NCBI GenBank assembly: GCA_003157445.1
Contig: PMJN01000454.1
Coordinates: 1-5,945, forward strand
DNA: 5,945 nucleotides
Direction: 5' to 3'
DNA from: Micrococcales bacterium
GTDB taxonomy: Bacteria > Actinomycetota > Actinomycetes > Actinomycetales > Dermatophilaceae
This document shows, in pieces, positions 1 to 5,355 of this stretch (position 1 is its first letter; every line of letters begins with the position of its first letter). Position numbers and translations under genes: made by a program. The notes beneath the pieces were generated by a model. The model was not told the DNA's origin. It saw only the letters and a list, made by a program, of their open reading frames with translations, and did not search any database.

Positions 1-342
1 AAAGGTTGCGTGACCCAGGAAGGCTGTCGTGTTCGGGCCATTGACCCGATAGTCCTGGCCACCTGCCGAGATCGGGTCGATCCGGGCGAAGACGCGGTCG
101 CGGATGTCCGGCCAGCGGACGCCGTCCAGCGTGGCGTCGATGCCATACCTGGCGGCGCCGGTGATGGTGTTGGCCACATCGGCGGCATAGACGTACATCT
201 TGGTGGGGATGCACCCGACGTTCAGGCAGGTGCCCCCGAACTTCCCGGACTCGATGATGGCCACCGCCTTGCCATCGAAGTCCGAGGTGACCAGGGAATT
301 GCCTGAGCCGGTGCCGATGATTGCCAGATCAAAGTGAGCCAC
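1..342 (-). CDS. mtr: Mycothione reductase, N-terminal 114 codons (partial, cut by window edge)
   Basis: This is the start of a FAD-dependent pyridine nucleotide-disulfide oxidoreductase. It reduces oxidised mycothiol (mycothione) with NADPH in the cytosol. The translated fragment opens VAHFDLAIIGTGSGNS: residues 10-15 (GTGSGN) are the FAD-binding glycine motif in the form typical of mycothione reductase. Residues 36-47 (GGTCLNVGCIPT) carry the redox-active cysteines C39 and C44. Later stretches (MYVYAADVA, RYGIDA, RVFARIDPI) also resemble the mycobacterial enzyme. The frame is open across all 342 bases, and the rest of the roughly 460-residue protein lies beyond the left edge. The start is a GTG with no good Shine-Dalgarno sequence; a TAGCCT box ends 6 nt before it, which suggests a leaderless mRNA. 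A glutathione reductase or lipoamide dehydrogenase relative is possible but fits less well. Confidence 0.9.
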   Translation of the reverse strand, partial: MAHFDLAIIGTGSGNSLVTSDFDGKAVAIIESGKFGGTCLNVGCIPTKMYVYAADVANTITGAARYGIDATLDGVRWPDIRDRVFARIDPISAGGQDYRVNGPNTTAFLGHATF

Positions 343-348
343 CTCTGA

Positions 349-354
349 AGGCTA
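349..354 (-). promoter_or_regulatory. -10 box of mtr, probable leaderless start
   Basis: On the minus strand TAGCCT is followed by six bases (TCAGAG) and then the GTG start codon. That spacing puts the transcription start at or next to the first base of the start codon. No clear -35 element is seen at 16-18 bp upstream, which is common for actinobacterial promoters. This is a prediction from spacing alone. Confidence 0.5.
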
Positions 355-371
355 ACCACCGGGACCAACTT

Positions 372-396
372 CTGCCGGCCTCACCCCGGCCGGCAG
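372..396 (-). terminator. Hairpin terminator after the SIS gene
   Basis: A perfect 9-bp stem (CTGCCGGCC with GGCCGGCAG) encloses a 7-nt loop and begins one base after the stop codon of the SIS gene. There is no U-run after it on the minus strand (AAGTTGG follows), so it would be the GC-only type often seen in actinobacteria. It separates the manB-SIS transcript from mtr, which has its own putative -10 box just downstream. Confidence 0.6.
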
Positions 397-397
397 G

Positions 398-1582
398 TCA
401 GCCGCGTGTGCGGTCTCGAAGATCAGCGACGTGAGGGGACACAGCAGGATCCAGGCCCAAGCCGATCGCCAGGTACGTCGCCGCAAAATCAGTCTGGGCG
501 ATTTGGCCGGCCAATCGGACCAAAGGGTGGCCCGGCTCTGCCATCAGGGTCGAAACCCGAACACCAGCGTCGTGGGCCGTCTGCAGAACCGCATCGGTCA
601 GCGATTCGGCGTCAGCGCGCTCCTGGGTCAGCGTGGCCGGCGGGGCATCACGCAGGAGCAGCAAGCCAAGACGCGGCTGCGCCGGACCGTCCAGGAACGG
701 ATCCGCGAAGATGTCAGGCGCCGGCTGTCGCAGGCCCACCCCACGACCCCCTCCCGCTGTTAGCGGCCCGTCGAAGCAGGCCACGATCTGGGACGCAGCA
801 TCAGGAAGCTCACCCCATGTGGCCGGAATACGGGCTGTGCGTGCCAGCATCGAGGCTGCCCGCCCTGCCGCCACGCCGTTGAGGGGACCATCGCCCATCA
901 CTACGGGTATCGTCTCAGCCAGTTGCATCGCCAGGATCTTGGCTGGATTGACGAACGACTCCGACCGCGGTCGGCATGCTTCTGCGTGCATATCCAGCCG
1001 GTCGGCCGCATCGGACAGGACCGACTCGCCAGCCTCAATCAGGCCCAGCTCACCGGCGGCCAGGATGACCGGCGTCAGCAGCGACCACAAAGCTGTCCGC
1101 GACGACGTCCGGCCATGTCCCACGTCAATGTGCACGCCCCTGGCGCGTGCGCAGACCTCTGCCAGCGGGGAGTCAGCCGCACCCACCGTCAGGATTGAGG
1201 CGCCGCGTCGCGCGGCCTCGGCAGCCACCGCGAGCGGTCCCGATGCCCGTCCCGAAAGGGACACGGCCACCACCAGATCAAGGGGCCCGACCCAGCCTGG
1301 AAGGGGCAGGTTACGCCGCACCGAGACCGGCACCGGAGACCCCGGCTCGGCCAGCAGCTCCAGCACGTCTGCTACCACGGCCGAACCACCCAACGAGGCA
1401 ACCAGCACCGATCGCGGACGCTCACCGCCGGCCACCCGTTCGATGCCTGCCTCATTCGACAACGTCAGAGCCTGGCGAACCTGCGCCCCAGCGGTCGCCA
1501 GCGCTAAGAGCGTCTGGTGCGAGTCGCGTTCAGCGATGTAGTCAGGATCGTTCAGGAGTGCTTCCTCAAGCAACGGTGCCAT
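398..1582 (-). CDS. TobH-like SIS-domain protein (phosphoglucose/phosphomannose isomerase family)
   Basis: This 394-residue protein matches the family next to manB in actinobacteria (Rv3256c in M. tuberculosis), related to the bifunctional phosphoglucose/phosphomannose isomerases. Residues 58-75 (SVLVASLGGSAVVADVLE) form the first sugar isomerase strand and phosphate loop. Residues 104-111 (VVAVSLSG) are the second SIS strand with its serine-rich turn. The C-terminus (residues 361-378, IAQTDFAATYLAIGLGLD) is the signature end of the bacterial PGI C-terminal SIS domain. The ATG lies 15 bp after the ManB stop and has no convincing Shine-Dalgarno sequence, so translation probably depends on the upstream gene. 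The expected role is in mannose/glucose phosphate metabolism in the cytosol, but catalytic activity of the actinobacterial branch cannot be judged from the sequence. A hairpin follows the stop. Confidence 0.85.
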   Translation of the reverse strand: MAPLLEEALLNDPDYIAERDSHQTLLALATAGAQVRQALTLSNEAGIERVAGGERPRSVLVASLGGSAVVADVLELLAEPGSPVPVSVRRNLPLPGWVGPLDLVVAVSLSGRASGPLAVAAEAARRGASILTVGAADSPLAEVCARARGVHIDVGHGRTSSRTALWSLLTPVILAAGELGLIEAGESVLSDAADRLDMHAEACRPRSESFVNPAKILAMQLAETIPVVMGDGPLNGVAAGRAASMLARTARIPATWGELPDAASQIVACFDGPLTAGGGRGVGLRQPAPDIFADPFLDGPAQPRLGLLLLRDAPPATLTQERADAESLTDAVLQTAHDAGVRVSTLMAEPGHPLVRLAGQIAQTDFAATYLAIGLGLDPAVSPHVADLRDRTRG

Positions 1583-1597
1583 GACCAGAACGCCGGA

Positions 1598-1831
1598 TCA
1601 GCTCGGGAGTAAACGGGATTCGTCGACCAACAGCACTGGGATGCCGTCGTCGATACGATACGCCCGGCGACACTGCGGATCGGTGCACTGCAGTTCAGGG
1701 CCACCGGGGCCCGAGCCGTCAGACAAAGTGGACCTGCACTGCGGACAGCGCAGTATCTCTCGAAGCCACGGCTCGATCCGAGGAACAGACGAATCGGAGC
1801 TGGCAGCAGCAGGCTCGTTCTCTTCGGTCAT
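1598..1831 (-). CDS. Possible separately translated Trm112-like protein from an internal in-frame start
   Basis: Codon 483 of the manB frame is an ATG at 1831-1829. On the minus strand it is preceded by CAAGGGGAGAAA, a purine-rich Shine-Dalgarno sequence close to the start. From here the product would be 77 residues (MTEENEPAAASSDSS onward), the usual size of a stand-alone Trm112-family protein. It has four zinc-ligand cysteines in two pairs and the DGIPVLL motif. Trm112 proteins are small zinc proteins that in other organisms partner and activate methyltransferases; the role of the actinobacterial versions beside manB is not established. The site looks like the surviving start of a once separate gene that lost the upstream stop. 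Both a fusion and a free form may be made. This entry overlaps the manB entry by design. Confidence 0.5.
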   Translation of the reverse strand: MTEENEPAAASSDSSVPRIEPWLREILRCPQCRSTLSDGSGPGGPELQCTDPQCRRAYRIDDGIPVLLVDESRLLPS

Positions 1832-3277
1832 TTTCTCCCCTTGCACGATCGCCAGCACGCCATCACGTACTCGTGTCATTGTCGCCCTATCAATGGCCTC
1901 GACATTGAGCCGCAACAACGGTTCGGTGTTACTAGCTCTCAGGTTGAACCACCACATCGGGTCTGCGGTATGCGTCACGGTCATACCATCCAGCTCGTCG
2001 AACTCCACCTCCTGGCCCTGCTCAGCGCTCCAGCCCTGCGCCCACGTCCGTACCCGCGCGGTAGCAGCGGCAGCATCGGCCACGCTCGAGTTGATCTCCC
2101 CAGAGGCAACGTACCGGCTGAACTGCGCAACCAGCTCGGACAAGGGGCGGCGCTGCTCACCCAACGCAGCCAGGACATGCATCGCCGCGAGCATGCCCGT
2201 GTCGGCGAACCAGAAGTCACGAAAGTAGTAGTGAGCCGAGTGCTCGCCGCCAAAGACCGCCTGAACACGGGCCATCTCACCCTTGATGAACGAATGCCCA
2301 ACCCGGGTCCGGACCGCCGTCCCCCCCGCCTCACCGATGAGCTCGGGCACCGCCGCCGACGAGATCACGTTATAGACAATCGTCGCTTCCCGACCCTGCC
2401 CCGCCTCCTTGGCGACCTCACGAGTGCCCACCAGAGCGGTGATCGCCGACGGGCTGACCGCCTCACCCCGCTCGTCCACCACGAAACAACGATCCGCGTC
2501 ACCATCGAAAGCAAGCCCCAGGTCAGCGCCGTGGGCAATGACCGCACTCTGAAGATCACGCAGGTTCTCCGGGTTCAGCGGGTTGGCCTCGTGGTTGGGG
2601 AACGTCCCGTCCAACTCGAAATACAAAGGAATGACCGTCAACGGCAACGCCGCCAACCCAGCCTGGGTACCCAACACCGCAGGCACGGTATGACCACCCA
2701 TACCGTTGCCGGCATCCACCACAACCCTCAGCGGCCGCAACTGGCTCAGATCGACCAAACCCCGCAGGAACTGCGCATACTCGCCCAAGACGTCCCGCTG
2801 GCTGATAGTGCCCACAAGCCCACCAGCGGCAGGGCCACCAGCACCCTGGCCGGAGTCGAGCAGGCCCTGGGCCAGATCGCGGATCTGGCCCAGCCCGGTG
2901 TCCTGGCCCACTGGACGCGCCCCCGAACGACACATCTTGATGCCGTTGTACCGCGCCGGGTTATGACTGGCAGTGAACATCGCACCCGGAACATCCAACG
3001 CGCCACTTGCGTAGTACAAGCCGTCGGTCGAACACAACCCGATAAGAGTGACATCCAGCCCACGAGCAGCCGCCCCCGCCGCGAACGACCGCGACAACCC
3101 CGGCGACGACTCACGCATGTCATGTCCGACAACAATCGAGGTCGCACCCTCTGGACCAGCAACAACCTGGGCGAACGCCGAACCAATCGCATAGGCCACA
3201 GCATCGTTCAACTGCTGCGGCACCAGACCACGCACGTCGTAGGCCTTGATGAATTCAGACAGTCTCGTAGCGCTCAC
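1598..3277 (-). CDS. manB: Phosphomannomutase ManB fused to a C-terminal Trm112-like zinc domain
   Basis: This 559-residue protein is a phosphomannomutase/phosphoglucomutase with an extra tail. It converts mannose-6-phosphate to mannose-1-phosphate for GDP-mannose and mannosylated envelope products. Residues 12-17 (AYDVRG) are the family opening. TASHNP (102-107) holds the phosphoserine S104, DGDADR (258-263) binds the metal, GGEHSAH (343-349) binds the sugar and RASNTEP (447-453) the phosphate. The mutase part ends near residue 480. Residues 483-559 look like a complete Trm112-type protein: EILRCPQC with C511 and C514, then C531 and C536, then the hallmark DGIPVLLVDE. In many actinobacteria this small protein is encoded separately between manB and the SIS gene; here no stop separates them. 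The start is GTG, 10 bp after the DUF3499 stop, preceded by TAGGCT 7 nt upstream, suggesting a leaderless mRNA. The mutase call is very secure; fusion as a single polypeptide is not certain. Confidence 0.93.
   Translation of the reverse strand: MSATRLSEFIKAYDVRGLVPQQLNDAVAYAIGSAFAQVVAGPEGATSIVVGHDMRESSPGLSRSFAAGAAARGLDVTLIGLCSTDGLYYASGALDVPGAMFTASHNPARYNGIKMCRSGARPVGQDTGLGQIRDLAQGLLDSGQGAGGPAAGGLVGTISQRDVLGEYAQFLRGLVDLSQLRPLRVVVDAGNGMGGHTVPAVLGTQAGLAALPLTVIPLYFELDGTFPNHEANPLNPENLRDLQSAVIAHGADLGLAFDGDADRCFVVDERGEAVSPSAITALVGTREVAKEAGQGREATIVYNVISSAAVPELIGEAGGTAVRTRVGHSFIKGEMARVQAVFGGEHSAHYYFRDFWFADTGMLAAMHVLAALGEQRRPLSELVAQFSRYVASGEINSSVADAAAATARVRTWAQGWSAEQGQEVEFDELDGMTVTHTADPMWWFNLRASNTEPLLRLNVEAIDRATMTRVRDGVLAIVQGEKMTEENEPAAASSDSSVPRIEPWLREILRCPQCRSTLSDGSGPGGPELQCTDPQCRRAYRIDDGIPVLLVDESRLLPS
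1832..1843 (-). promoter_or_regulatory. Internal ribosome binding site at the ManB/Trm112 junction
   Basis: The minus-strand sequence CAAGGGGAGAAA directly precedes the in-frame ATG at 1831. It is one of only two good Shine-Dalgarno sequences seen before start codons in this window, the other being that of whiB2. Its placement exactly where the mutase domain ends argues that it is not chance. Confidence 0.5.
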
Positions 3278-3284
3278 GCGCTAG

Positions 3285-3290
3285 AGCCTA
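3285..3290 (-). promoter_or_regulatory. -10 box of manB, overlapping the DUF3499 stop codon
   Basis: TAGGCT on the minus strand starts with the TAG stop codon of the DUF3499 gene and ends 7 nt (CTAGCGC) before the GTG of manB. The spacing predicts transcription starting at the GTG. No clear -35 element is visible within the DUF3499 coding sequence. Confidence 0.5.
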
Positions 3291-3671
3291 CCGATCGCGC
3301 AGGATGCGCAGGTGGCCGCGCCGGCCGGTCTCCACTGTGCGGTTCATCTCAGGCTCGGCTCGCACACCCACAGCGGCAACGGCGCCAGGGGACAATCGGG
3401 GCCGGCCGGCCTCACGCACTGCATCGGCCAGCGCCAGCAGATCGTCCGGGGTGGGTGCGGGTTCCACGTACTCGCTCAGAAGCCGGATGACGTCCCAGCC
3501 TCTGGGCACGGTCAGTCCTTTGGCGTGCACCACGCACAGGTCGTAGGTGTGCGGCTCGGCATAGGTGGCCAGCGGCCCCAACACGGCCGTCTGTTCTGAG
3601 TAGACATAGGTCAACGTCGCCATGGCACCCCCAGAGCAGGCGGTTCGGGAACATTGGCGCGACAGACTCAC
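3288..3671 (-). CDS. DUF3499 family protein (Rv3258c-like)
   Basis: This 127-residue protein matches the actinobacteria-specific DUF3499 family, found almost always directly before manB. The diagnostic N-terminus reads SRQCSRTACSGGAMATLTY, then AVLGPLATYAEPHTYDLC and LTVPRGWDVIRL. C7 and C12, together with C46 and H49 (CVVH), could form a small zinc site; this is inferred from their spacing. After about residue 75 the sequence is less conserved and ends with a basic tail (RRGHLRILRDR). The GTG start places the cysteine motif at the very N-terminus as in relatives; an internal ATG at residue 17 would cut it off. TAGGGT ends 6 nt before the GTG, suggesting a leaderless mRNA. No signal peptide or membrane segment is seen. 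The function is unknown. Confidence 0.88.
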   Translation of the reverse strand: MSLSRQCSRTACSGGAMATLTYVYSEQTAVLGPLATYAEPHTYDLCVVHAKGLTVPRGWDVIRLLSEYVEPAPTPDDLLALADAVREAGRPRLSPGAVAAVGVRAEPEMNRTVETGRRGHLRILRDR

Positions 3672-3677
3672 GAATGG

Positions 3678-3683
3678 ACCCTA
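3678..3683 (-). promoter_or_regulatory. -10 box of the DUF3499 gene, probable leaderless start
   Basis: TAGGGT on the minus strand is followed by six bases (CCATTC) and the GTG start. It lies 35 bp from the oppositely oriented -10 box of the zincin-like gene, so the two promoters share a 59-bp divergent region (3672-3730). Confidence 0.5.
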
Positions 3684-3718
3684 TTCCCCAGCACAGGCAT
3701 CCGGCACACACCACGCCG

Positions 3719-3724
3719 TAGACT
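3719..3724 (+). promoter_or_regulatory. -10 box of the zincin-like gene, probable leaderless start
   Basis: TAGACT is followed by six bases (GCCGCT) and the ATG at 3731. No Shine-Dalgarno sequence precedes this ATG, consistent with leaderless translation. No -35 element is evident. Confidence 0.5.
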
Positions 3725-3730
3725 GCCGCT

Positions 3731-4168
3731 ATGACGTCGGCGAGCGCACCTTTTCGCCCTCGCCGCGATCGTCACGGCAGGGGCCAACGTGGTCCCATGG
3801 CGTGGCCACCCGTGCCGGCGATGGCTACCCGAGCCGAGGCATTCGACGAGCTGGTCCTGGACGCCGCAAGCCGGATGGAACAGCGCGCAGGCTCGGCGTT
3901 AGGCGACGTGCAGTTCGCTGTCGAGGACGTGCCACCCAGCGATCCCGCCCCTTGGGAGTCCTCCGACGTCCCCCTGGGCCGATTGTTTGCTGCCCAGGGC
4001 AAGATGCCGGCCCGGATCGTGGTCTACCGACGGCCGGTCGAGACCCGGACAACCGACGCTCGCGAGCTCGCTGCCCTGATCAACGATATTGTTGTCGAGC
4101 AGGTGGCGTCACTGCTGGGTGTCAACCCCCGCGACCTGGATGCGGGATACGACCCCGACGACGACTAG
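3731..4168 (+). CDS. Zincin-like metallopeptidase family protein (Rv3259-like), HExxH motif absent
   Basis: This 145-residue protein occupies the position of Rv3259 in the conserved actinobacterial order, divergent from DUF3499. It resembles the small zincin-1 family: RAEAFDELVLDA (residues 34-45), then VPLGRLF (80-86) and the strand PARIVVYRRPVE (93-104). The helix DARELAALINDIVVEQVASLLG (109-130) is where active relatives carry HExxH. Here the corresponding residues are VEQVA (122-126), with only the glutamate kept, so zinc-dependent protease activity is unlikely. The N-terminal 25 residues are rich in arginine and the C-terminus is acidic (DPDDD). There is no signal peptide. An alternative start at the ATG of residue 31 would drop only the basic extension, but the -10 spacing supports the ATG at 3731. 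Family membership is likely; the biochemical role is unknown. Confidence 0.8.
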   Translation: MTSASAPFRPRRDRHGRGQRGPMAWPPVPAMATRAEAFDELVLDAASRMEQRAGSALGDVQFAVEDVPPSDPAPWESSDVPLGRLFAAQGKMPARIVVYRRPVETRTTDARELAALINDIVVEQVASLLGVNPRDLDAGYDPDDD

Positions 4169-4711
4169 GGCCGCCCAGCAGCGGCACCTAATGGTCGCGA
4201 AGCTGGGGCAGCCACGAAGTGGTCGCCGCTGCGACCAGGTCTGGGTGACAGGGTCAGCCTGTGCCCGCGTCACAGCGACCCGCCTGTTCGTTGAGCCAGG
4301 TTGAATCGGTGCCGGCAGATGGTCGCACCGATGACCAGCCCGACGCCGACCGGCCACTTGCCCGACAGCACCCGCAGAACCAGGTGCCCCAACCGGCCTC
4401 CTCATGGGTCCCCAGCCGTCGCGCCCGGCCGAACCGGACTGCCAAGAACAGTATGACCAAGAGGAGTCCGACCTGCCCCTCAAGACCACCTCTGATGGGC
4501 CGCGCAGTAGTGATGCTGAGCTGGCCACCGGCCGGACACAAAGTATGTCGGCTGTGCCGCGCCCGCGATGGCCGCGAGCCGGCGTCCCGCCAGTGTCACG
4601 CGCGCGAACTCGGCCCACCGGTTCGGCGGCTCAACGACGAGTCGGCGCTCGGCGCTCGGCTGAGCATGCGCCCGCAGAGGCAGGGGCGATACCCACATCG
4701 GTTCTGCCGTG

Positions 4712-4723
4712 GTCACCGGTGAC
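4712..4723. repeat. 12-bp perfect palindrome
   Basis: GTCACCGGTGAC reads the same on both strands. It is the first of four palindromic elements within 140 bp. Confidence 0.8.
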
Positions 4724-4734
4724 AGCAAGATCCT

Positions 4735-4750
4735 GCGCCGGATCCGGCGC
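4735..4750. repeat. 16-bp perfect palindrome
   Basis: GCGCCGGATCCGGCGC is identical to its reverse complement. A perfect palindrome of this length is unexpected by chance in a stretch this short. Confidence 0.85.
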
Positions 4751-4800
4751 CAACCCAGGCGGGACAGTTTGGTCGCCCCGATCCCCCGTGGAAGGCGCGA

Positions 4801-4814
4801 ATCGCGGCCGCGAT
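4801..4814. repeat. 14-bp perfect palindrome
   Basis: ATCGCGGCCGCGAT is identical to its reverse complement. It sits 10 bp before the large inverted repeat at 4824-4849. Confidence 0.85.
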
Positions 4815-4823
4815 CAATGCCAG

Positions 4824-4849
4824 CGCCGCAGGGTTCGAGCCCTGCGGCG
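4824..4849. repeat. Inverted repeat with 10-bp arms and TTCGAG loop
   Basis: The arms CGCCGCAGGG and CCCTGCGGCG pair perfectly around the 6-nt loop TTCGAG and would form a very stable hairpin on either strand. No T-run follows on the plus or minus strand. The loop resembles a tRNA T-loop, but no tRNA can be folded around it. The repeat overlaps the last recognisable piece of the glycosyltransferase relic. Confidence 0.85.
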
Positions 4850-5245
4850 GCCCACACGGTGATCTAGGCGGCCCCTGCCAGCCAAGTCCTGCGGGATCAG
4901 AGCGATGACGCGGGATGACCCTGTGGTGGTCGTGTTGACCCTGATCAGGCTCGCCGGAGACCGGATCTCCGACGCGACGGCTGGAGCAGGTGATGACCGA
5001 GCCAACCTCGAGCAGGCGGGACGGGTCGTGCCCGGTGATGAGTTCGGGGCCTGCGACGCCCACCGCCCACGACCTGACCGATCTCGGCGTACTTCGCTGC
5101 GATGCCGCTGCCTTCATCGGTGGAGCCGGTGTCGACCCATGACCAGTCGCTCCATCGGGCGGGTCTGGACCGAAAGGGCATCCAGAGACTCCTTCAGCCA
5201 CGCCGCGCCATCATGGACCGCCAAGATTCCAGTCACGACAACCGG
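4831..5245 (-). pseudogene. Family 2 glycosyltransferase relic, several frameshifts and an internal deletion
   Basis: Reading the minus strand from 5245, one frame gives VVVTGILAVHDGAAWLKES and then LDALSVQTRPMERLV, the usual start of a GT2 enzyme. At about 5140 the sense continues in another frame with VDTGSTDEGSGIAAKYAEIG, containing the nucleotide-sugar-binding DTGSTD motif. Around 5065 it switches again, skipping much of the catalytic domain, to GPELITGHDPSRLLEVG and SGEPDQGQHDHHR, which resemble the middle of large actinobacterial GT2 proteins. A further frame at 4857 gives VWAAAGLEP, similar to the VW..GG.DP segment before the catalytic aspartates. Nothing intact links the pieces, and the C-terminal half is gone or unrecognisable. 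Neighbouring genes are intact, so widespread sequencing error is unlikely. Such a GT2 gene near whiB and manB fits envelope glycan synthesis in relatives. Confidence 0.72.
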
Positions 5246-5277
5246 TGGCGCAGCACCATGCCCTTAACGCGAAGCGC

Positions 5278-5319
5278 GTGAGAGTTCTGTGCTCGGGTGC
5301 CTGACGGAGAGAACCTCAC
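5278..5319. repeat. Imperfect inverted repeat between whiB2 and the glycosyltransferase relic
   Basis: GTGAGAGTTCT at 5278-5288 pairs with AGAACCTCAC at 5310-5319 with one bulged base, around a 21-nt loop. Together with the palindrome at 5333-5344 it may help end whiB2 transcription. Confidence 0.45.
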
Positions 5320-5332
5320 CGGATCACAGACA

Positions 5333-5344
5333 GCCCCGCGGGGC
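5333..5344 (-). terminator. GC palindrome downstream of whiB2, possible terminator
   Basis: GCCCCGCGGGGC is a perfect 12-bp palindrome beginning 12 nt beyond the whiB2 stop codon on the minus strand. The hairpin loop would be very small and the following sequence (TGTCTGTG) is only mildly T-rich, so termination here is possible rather than shown. Confidence 0.35.
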
Positions 5345-5355
5345 CACTGCAGCGG

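Larger units (their letters stand above)
4169..4830. other. Non-coding or decayed DNA with palindromes and hydrophobic remnants
   Basis: No convincing intact gene is present. The open frames here lack recognisable domains and overlap on both strands as is usual in GC-rich DNA. On the minus strand, two short hydrophobic stretches lie in different frames: VGLLLVILFLAVRFGRA (about 4472-4422) and KWPVGVGLVIGATI (about 4359-4318), the latter ending at a TGA at 4272-4270. They could be membrane segments of a former gene. Further right are perfect palindromes at 4712-4723, 4735-4750 and 4801-4814. A 7-bp unit (TCGGCGC) is repeated head to tail at 4642-4659. The stretch lies where related genomes often keep envelope-related genes, so decay after deletion is the favoured reading. 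Confidence 0.5.

Noticed and set aside
10..306. Plus-strand open frame at the left edge
   Set aside because: It lies antisense to the mycothione reductase fragment, whose FAD and disulfide motifs are unmistakable.
633..1541. Plus-strand open frame of 302 codons opposite the SIS gene
   Set aside because: Low-complexity Ser/Arg/Pro/Ala composition and no motif; the minus strand holds a recognisable SIS-family protein.
1841..3490. Plus-strand open frame of 549 codons opposite manB and DUF3499
   Set aside because: It is the antisense shadow of two clearly conserved genes. Its product is rich in Arg, Pro and His with no domain, as expected from GC-rich third positions.
4825..4848. tRNA suggested by GGGTTCGAGCCC
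   Set aside because: Pairing around the loop gives a 6-nt rather than a 7-nt T-loop, and no acceptor, D or anticodon arms can be formed from the flanks.
4261..4862. Overlapping plus-strand open frames of about 150 codons in the gene-poor region
   Set aside because: No start signal, biased Arg/Pro/Ser composition and no domain; several frames are open at once, a composition effect.
4713..5201. Minus-strand frame of 162 codons taken as an intact gene
   Set aside because: Only its middle resembles a GT2 protein. Both ends are off-frame relative to the family, so it is part of the relic rather than a real product.
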